Below, piece by piece: positions 58,912 through 64,000 of a DNA stretch of 64,000 nt. This DNA is from Limonium bicolor (lineage: Eukaryota; Streptophyta; Magnoliopsida; Caryophyllales; Plumbaginaceae), in the NCBI GenBank assembly GCA_023374045.1, contig CM041780.1, positions 173,171,339 to 173,235,338 of the forward strand, given 5' to 3'. The position numbers and the translations under genes were made by a program. Each line of letters starts with the position of its first letter. The first letter of the stretch is position 1. Below the pieces are notes generated by a model. It saw only the letters and a list, made by a program, of their open reading frames with translations. It was not told the origin of the DNA and made no database searches.

Positions 58912-59253
58912 GATCTGAGACTGAGAGGGGAGCCGGTGGTGGCTACCAGCGACGCTTCATTTGTAGGTGGTGTCACAAGGACCACCCCGGGCTCGACTGT
59001 AAGGGAAACAAGGTGGAGTGCAACTTTTGTGGAGTCTACGGGCATCGAGCGTATGAGTGTTACCGGAACCCTGCTAGCAGAGCCTATAGGCCCGATACCA
59101 GGGGTAAGGGCAAGACCGATCAGGGAGCTGGATCTGACGGTCAGAGGAAGGTGCAGCAGCCGGCGGACAAGAACCCACGGGTGACCCAGAAGTCGGGACC
59201 CACTTTACACATGGTGGACCGGGACGATGAGCCTGAGCCCTCATCGAGGCCAG

Positions 59254-59381
59254 GTACCACTATAACCATTTAGTAATAAAAAACTACCTGCTTACCGCAT
59301 TATCATGCATGTTTGGTGAATAAGTTAGTAAGAATAAGATGAGATTAGAACTTAAGTAAGATATACCTACTACCACTTTAG
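59254..59381 (+). other. Intron-like gap 3, between gag and AlkB
   Basis: GTACCACT..CACTTTAG, 128 bp. Removal joins gag (SSRPG) to RFNICYPIP and on into the AlkB region in frame. The same donor joined to the acceptor ending at 60273 leads in frame into the protease. Confidence 0.6.
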
Positions 59382-60118
59382 GAAGATTCAACATCTGCTA
59401 CCCAATACCATCTACACCTAACCCGGAGCACACCGACATCGAAACCATAGACTTTCCAACCGAACAATGTCAGGTTATCCGCCCAGGTATGATTTTATTA
59501 AGGGATACCTGACACCCGAAGCACAAATAGCCATCATCAGAGATGCAATCAACTAGGAATGGGACCGGGAGGTTTTTACACACCTGAGTACCCAGGGGGA
59601 GCAAGGATGAGATTAAAAATGATGAGCTTAGGCAAGGATTGGAATCCGTATGCCAAGAATTACCAAACCATGAGGGAGCAAGATGGAGTCTCACCACCGG
59701 GAATACCCGAAGAGTTCCATCCAGTTATCACACAAGTCGTGGAAATCGCACAGCAGTTGGAAGCTGAACCGATTCCAGACATCCAGGCAGACATTTGCAT
59801 TGTAAACTTCTACGAGAAAGATGGGAGACTGGGACTACACCAGGATAAGGACGAGACAACGGAGTCTCTCGAAAGAGGGATACCTGTAGTGTCTTGGTCC
59901 ATTGGGGATGATGCAGAGTTTTTATACGGCGGGCAGAAGCGTGGGACCGTGCAGATAAGATAGTACTTAAGTCAGGTGATGTATTAATTTTGGGAGGAGA
60001 ATCAAGGATGTTATACCATGGGATTAAGAGAATCAAGCTGAATACAGCACCATCAGCAGTAGTCAATGCGACGCATATGAGACCAGGAAGACTAAACCTA
60101 ACCTTTAGACAATATTAG
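59382..60118 (+). pseudogene. AlkB-type 2-oxoglutarate/Fe(II) dioxygenase domain inside the retrotransposon
   Basis: The sequence matches plant ALKBH1-like proteins along its whole length: VIRPGMILL and LTPEAQ (59475-59525), GPGGFYTPEYPGG, DICIVNFYEKDGRLGLHQDK, VVSWSIGDDAEFLYGG, SGDVLILGGESRMLYHG and finally PGRLNLTFRQY, followed by TAG at 60116. The iron ligands are HQD (59838-59846) and the distal His (60017-60019). The 2-oxoglutarate-binding arginines are at 60089 and 60107. AlkB enzymes oxidatively demethylate alkylated or methylated bases in DNA or RNA. Frameshifts near 59498 and 59930 and a stop near 59552 break it in this copy. It lies between gag and protease, where Tekay elements normally have no such domain. 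Its source, host gene or other, is undetermined. Confidence 0.88.
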
Positions 60119-60190
60119 CCATGTAATGTTAGAATGAGATGAGAGATGAGATGTAAGATTGAAGCACATGTTGTAAACAGGATGGTCATG

Positions 60191-60196
60191 AATAAA
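60191..60196 (+). promoter_or_regulatory. Candidate poly(A) signal after the AlkB stop
   Basis: AATAAA lies 73 bp after the AlkB stop codon, in an AT-rich non-coding stretch that ends at a possible splice acceptor (AATTAG, 60268-60273). It could end an AlkB-containing transcript. The assignment rests on sequence only. Confidence 0.35.
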
Positions 60197-60273
60197 ATAA
60201 CAGTGTTGTTCATATAAATTGTTACGACTCTTGTTATACCATCAATACTCATGAAGCTTGTGAACACAATTAG

Positions 60274-63200
60274 GTTATGGACTCGGTACGGAAGGTGCGT
60301 TAAGCATACTTACAGAGGCACAGGCCGACGCTAGCGGTACTATCCTCACCGGCACCTTTCCGATTAATGGGATTGAGGCATCAGTTCTCTTCGACTCAGG
60401 GGCCTCGCATACCTTTGTCTCGGCATCATTCGCGAGCAGGTTGGGGCTAGACGCTGATGAGCTACCCGACTTCACGGTTACGCTCCCGTCTAAGGAGAAG
60501 GTTCGTGCACTCGTTACTACCGAGGAGCCACTCAGAATTAAGGGAGAAGACTTTCCAGTCAGTTTCATTGAGTTCAGTAAGCTAGGATTTGATGTTATCT
60601 TCGGGATGAACTGGTTGGAGCGGCACAAGGGACGTATCCTCTGCGCCGAGCATAGATTGCTGCTCAGGAGTCCGTCTGGGGTAACAATATCATACCGCCA
60701 GAGACCCAGAGAGCCTTCGACTAAGATCATCACCGCCATGGCAATGCATAGAGAATTAAGGAGAAAGGAAGAAGTATACCTCTGCTATGTACAGGACATA
60801 GAGAGAGACCCTGAGTTCGACCCCGACTTACCGGTAGTGTCGGAGTTCCCCGACTTATTTCCACGGGAACTGCCTGGCATGCCACCCACTCGGGAGGTAG
60901 AGTTCACCATCGAGCTTCTACCTGGTACCAGACCGATAGCCAAAGCACCATACCGTATGGCTCCAGCAGAAATGACTGAGTTAAAAGAACAATTGAAAGA
61001 TTTGTTGGATAAGGGATTCATTAGACCAAGTGTGTCACCTTGGGGAGCGCCAGTTCTCTTCGTGAAGAAGAAGGATGGTAGTCTCCGCCTCTGCATCGAC
61101 TACAGAGAGCTGAATGCAGTGACAGTGAAGAATAAGTATCCACTACCCCGCATTGACAATCTGTTCGATCAGTTGAAGGGAGCATCTGTGTTTTCCAAGA
61201 TTGATCTCAGATCGGGGTATCATCAGATAGCCATTAAGGAGGGAGACATTGAGAAGACGGCATTCCGGACACGATACGGCCACTATGAGTTTACAGTGAT
61301 GCCGTTCGGTTTGTCGAACGCACCGGAAGTTTATGGATCTGATGAACCGCTTGTTCCGGGAGCAGCTGGACAAGTCGGTTGTGGTGTTTATTGATGACAT
61401 TTTGATATATTCAAGTCTAAGGTTGAGCATGAGGAACATCTGAGGAGGGTATTGGAAATACTGAGGGAGAACCAGCTATATGCTAAGTTCTCCAAATGTG
61501 AGTTTTGGCTTGACCAGGTCTCTTTCCTAGGTCATGTCATCTCAGATGCTGGGATCGCAGTGGATCCAGCAAAGGTTGATGCCGTACGTACTGGCCAAGG
61601 CCGAAGACTGTTACCGACATCCGGAGCTTTCTCGGTCTGGCAGGTTACTACAGAGGTTTGTTAGAGATTTCAGCAAGGTCGCGAAACCGATGACCAGTCT
61701 GATGAAGAAGGACGCACCATTCTTGTGGACAGTTGACTGTGAGAGATCATTTCAGCGCTTGAAGGACTCACTGACCACTGCACCGGTTCTGACCATTCCA
61801 GACGGTACAGAGGGCTTTGAGGTTTATTGTGATGCATCCGGCAGAGGGCTGGGTTGCGTGCTCATGCAACATGGCAAGGTGGTGGCATATGCCTCACGCC
61901 AGTTGAAGAAACATGAGGAGAACTACCCCACACATGATTTAGAGCTGGGAGCTGTAGTCTTCGCTTTGAAGATATGGCGCCACTACTTATATGGGGTTAG
62001 TGTCACGATCTACACCGATCACAAGAGTTTGAAATACATATTCACTCAGAAGGAGTTAAATCTTCGACAGAGGAGATGGTTAGAGTTTCTGAAAGACTAT
62101 GACATTGACCTCCAATACAAAGAAGGGAAGGCCAATGTTGTAGCAGATGCCCTGAGCCGTCGAGCACACTCACTCCATTCGCTAGTTTCTTTCTCCAGCT
62201 TGGTTGATGAGGTGCGAGAGGCTCAGAGGACAGATGAGTACATGAGAGAGGTCAGACAGAAGCTGACAGATGGTACCTTTGAGAGTCAAAAATACGACTT
62301 CAGACTTCATGATGATGATCTGATCAGACTTAAGGGCCGATTATGCATACCACGAGGCAACACGGATCTGAAAGACCGTATACTTAGAGAATCACACTGT
62401 TCTTCAGTTTCCATCCATCCGGGAGCCTCTAAAATGTATAAAGACATGAAGAGATACTTCTGGTGGTCGGGGATGAAGACAGATGTTACCGAGTTCGTCT
62501 TGAGGTGTCTCACATGCCAGAAGGTGAAATTCGAGCACCGACGACGGGCGGAATGGTACAGTCGATGCCAGTTCCGGAGTGGAAGTTCCATGATATCTCC
62601 ATGGACTTCGTAGTTGGCTTCCACCTGCTAGGGGAGGTCTCAACATGATATGGGTGGTGGTGGATCGCCTTACCAAAGTAGCCCGATTCATACCGATGAA
62701 GGATACTTGGAAGGTGACCAAATTAGCTGAGTTATTTGAGAAAGAAATCATGAGACATCACGGCATACCAAAGACCATAGTGTCAGATAGAGATACCAGA
62801 TTCCTTTCGAGGTACTGGAGAGCTACCAGAGAAGCGTTGGGTACAGAACTCAAGCTGAGTACCGCGTTCCATCCTCAAACAGATGGTCAGACTAGCGTAC
62901 TATTCAGACACTCGAGGACATGCTGAGAGCATGTGCCTTAGACTTCCAGGGCAGTTGGATTGACAGATTGCATCTGATCGAGTTTTCATACAACAACAGC
63001 TATCACGCTTCGATCAAGATGGCACCTTTTCAAGCGCTGTACGGTAGACCATGTCGTACACCGCTCTGCTGGGATGAGTTGAGTGAGACGGTCATTATAG
63101 GACCAGAGTATTTAGAACAAGTTAAGGCTGAAGTTCAGCAACTTAGGGAGAACATGAAAGCTGCTCAAGATAGGCAGAAGTCGTATGCTGATGTTCGACG

Positions 63201-63642
63201 ACGGGACCTGGAGTTCGCAGTGGGCGACCAGGTATTTCTGCGAGTTTCACCGATGAAGGCTGTATTCAGGTTTGGGCAGAAGGGCAAATTAAGCCCGAAA
63301 TTTGTTGGTCCTTATGAGATTACGGAGCGGGTGGGCCCGGTTGCTTACAGGTTGAATTTACCTGCTCAGCTGGGTAAAGTGCATGATGTTTTTCATGTTT
63401 CACAGCTAAAGAAATACATGCACCACCCCTCCCATGTGTTAGAACCTGAGAGGTTGACTTTAGAACCAAATATGAGATCCGTGGAGACTCCTCAAAGAAT
63501 CTTGGACAGTAAGACTAGGGACACTCGCCACAAGTCAGTGCGACTGATGAAGGTTCTCTGGTCTAACCAGGATGTCGAAGAGGCCACGTGGGAATTAGAG
63601 GATAAGATGAGGGCGAAGTACCCTTCTTTGTTTACTGACTAG
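60274..63642 (+). pseudogene. Chromovirus pol: protease, RT, RNase H, integrase, chromodomain tail (frameshifted)
   Basis: The protease has DSGAS at 60393-60407. The reverse transcriptase runs about 60850-61560: [44 protein letters not shown] and the catalytic FIDD (61387-61398). Frameshifts lie near 61330, 61420 and 61600. RNase H is at 61780-62160 ([32 protein letters not shown]). The integrase zinc finger (H..H..CLTCQ) is at 62395-62520. The core has MDFVVG with a frameshift before it and SDRDTRF. A one-base deletion at 62894 hits the codon where the catalytic Glu normally sits. GPYEITERVG and HVSQLKKYM precede a chromodomain-like end (LWSNQDVEEATWELE). These enzymes mature the particle, copy RNA to DNA and insert it. 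Confidence 0.92.
63350..63642 (+). other. Integrase C-terminal chromodomain-type tail
   Basis: After HDVFHVSQLKKYMHHPSHVL the frame continues with RILDSKTRDTRHKSVRLMKV and LWSNQDVEEATWELEDKMR, the plant chromovirus chromodomain of the type lacking some aromatic-cage residues. Such tails steer integration towards particular chromatin. This part is open to the stop at 63640-63642. Confidence 0.85.
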
Positions 63643-63940
63643 ATCGTCTGTATAGGGTACGGGGCATACCCCTTTTAAGGGGGGTAGGGCTTCTTTGCGT
63701 TTGAGTTAGGAAACGATCATGTTTGTCGTTTGTTTGGTTGTTTAAGATGTGAGTTTGTGTAAGTTGCTGCACTTCGGTGTAAGTTTGAGTTATGTATAAT
63801 ACTTATGTATTGTATTTGAGATTGACCTTTGAGTTTTGAGATGTGTGGATGTGAATATAAGATGTGGTATTAAGATTAAGAGAATTGTGTACCGTGAATG
63901 GTTAAGCACATGTGTGAACTTTGAGGACAAAGTTCTTTTA

Positions 63941-63950
63941 AGGGGGGTAG
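63941..63950 (+). other. Polypurine tract
   Basis: AGGGGGGTAG directly precedes the 3' LTR; it primes plus-strand DNA synthesis. Confidence 0.85.
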
Positions 63951-63952
63951 AT

Positions 63953-64000
63953 TGAAATACCCCAAACTTAGATATGGTGTTTAAATGATAAACTAAGATA
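63953..64000 (+). repeat. 3' LTR, first 48 bp
   Basis: Identical over the visible 48 bp to the 5' LTR start at 53506; it continues beyond the window. Confidence 0.95.

Larger units (their letters stand above)
57843..59253 (+). pseudogene. Chromovirus gag with two intron-like gaps
   Basis: ATG 57843 (a second ATG at 57855) opens a frame with a glycine/proline-rich N terminus. A retrotransposon gag domain follows (DLRPAHFKGETDP, then FYLKGAAGDWW; 58020-58480). The frame breaks at a C run near 58280-58287, and a further stop follows before MTVDEYY. Two zinc-binding motifs lie near 58960-59060: CRWCHKDHPGLDC and the CCHC knuckle CNFCGVYGHRAYEC. GT..AG gaps at 58493-58578 and 58831-58911 each restore frame across them, while reading through hits stops. 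There is also a frameshift near 58740. The product would form the virus-like particle and bind element RNA. Confidence 0.85.
53506..64000 (+). mobile_element. Ty3/gypsy chromovirus (Tekay/Del-like) carrying an AlkB domain
   Basis: The order is 5' LTR, tRNA-Met primer site, gag, AlkB region, protease, reverse transcriptase, RNase H, integrase, C-terminal chromodomain-type tail, polypurine tract and 3' LTR. This domain order, the 4-kb LTRs, the Met primer site and the tail after HVSQLKKY fit the Tekay/Del chromovirus clade. Every coding part has at least one frameshift or stop, so this copy is not autonomous. The first 48 bp of the 3' LTR are identical to the 5' LTR. The right end, and thus the target duplication, is outside the window. 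Confidence 0.92.

Overview
The window is plant nuclear DNA, almost certainly from a eudicot; I cannot name the species. Evidence: a U2 snRNA gene with the plant upstream sequence element and TATA box, plant-type LINEs with RNase H, a Tekay/Del-like Ty3/gypsy chromovirus, a Tat/Athila-like gypsy 3' end, a CACTA (En/Spm) transposase gene and a CYP82-like cytochrome P450. No intact ordinary host protein gene was recognised. The best-supported working gene is the U2 snRNA gene. The P450 is a broken, intron-less copy.

Layout. 1-4283: a long LTR on the minus strand, cut by the window edge. 4284-12968: intergenic DNA with a 46-bp minisatellite, a 196-bp tandem repeat, duplicated exon-like blocks and the U2 gene (minus, about 11503-11698). 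12969-17890: minus-strand LINE A between perfect 18-bp target duplications. 18430-21709: 3' part and 3' LTR of a Tat/Athila-like element. 22194-31000: degenerate DNA transposons and MITEs, a LINE 3' fragment and an unidentified broken coding-like stretch (minus, 29313-30312). 31770-32960: a foldback element full of GATTCACTT repeats. 33200-36404: LINE B, with an open ORF1 but most of ORF2 deleted, between 17-bp duplications. 36696-about 42660: a degenerate CACTA element. 42646-44183: the P450 pseudogene. 44599-50670: LINE C between 19-bp duplications. 50735-53370: three inverted-repeat elements nested in one another. 53506-64000: a Ty3/gypsy chromovirus with a 4.1-kb 5' LTR; its 3' LTR runs off the window.

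Most notable finding. The chromovirus carries, between its gag zinc knuckle and its protease, a region encoding a 2-oxoglutarate/Fe(II) AlkB-type dioxygenase (about 59382-60118). The HxD, distal His and Arg-x5-Arg active-site residues are all visible. Intron-like GT..AG gaps join gag to AlkB in frame. The same donor joined to a later acceptor puts gag in frame with the protease instead. This suggests alternative splicing between a gag-AlkB product and a gag-pol product. A second signal that crosses families is a GACCGACC/GGTCGGTC palindromic repeat, which occurs in both Tekay-like LTRs and in the unrelated Tat-like element.
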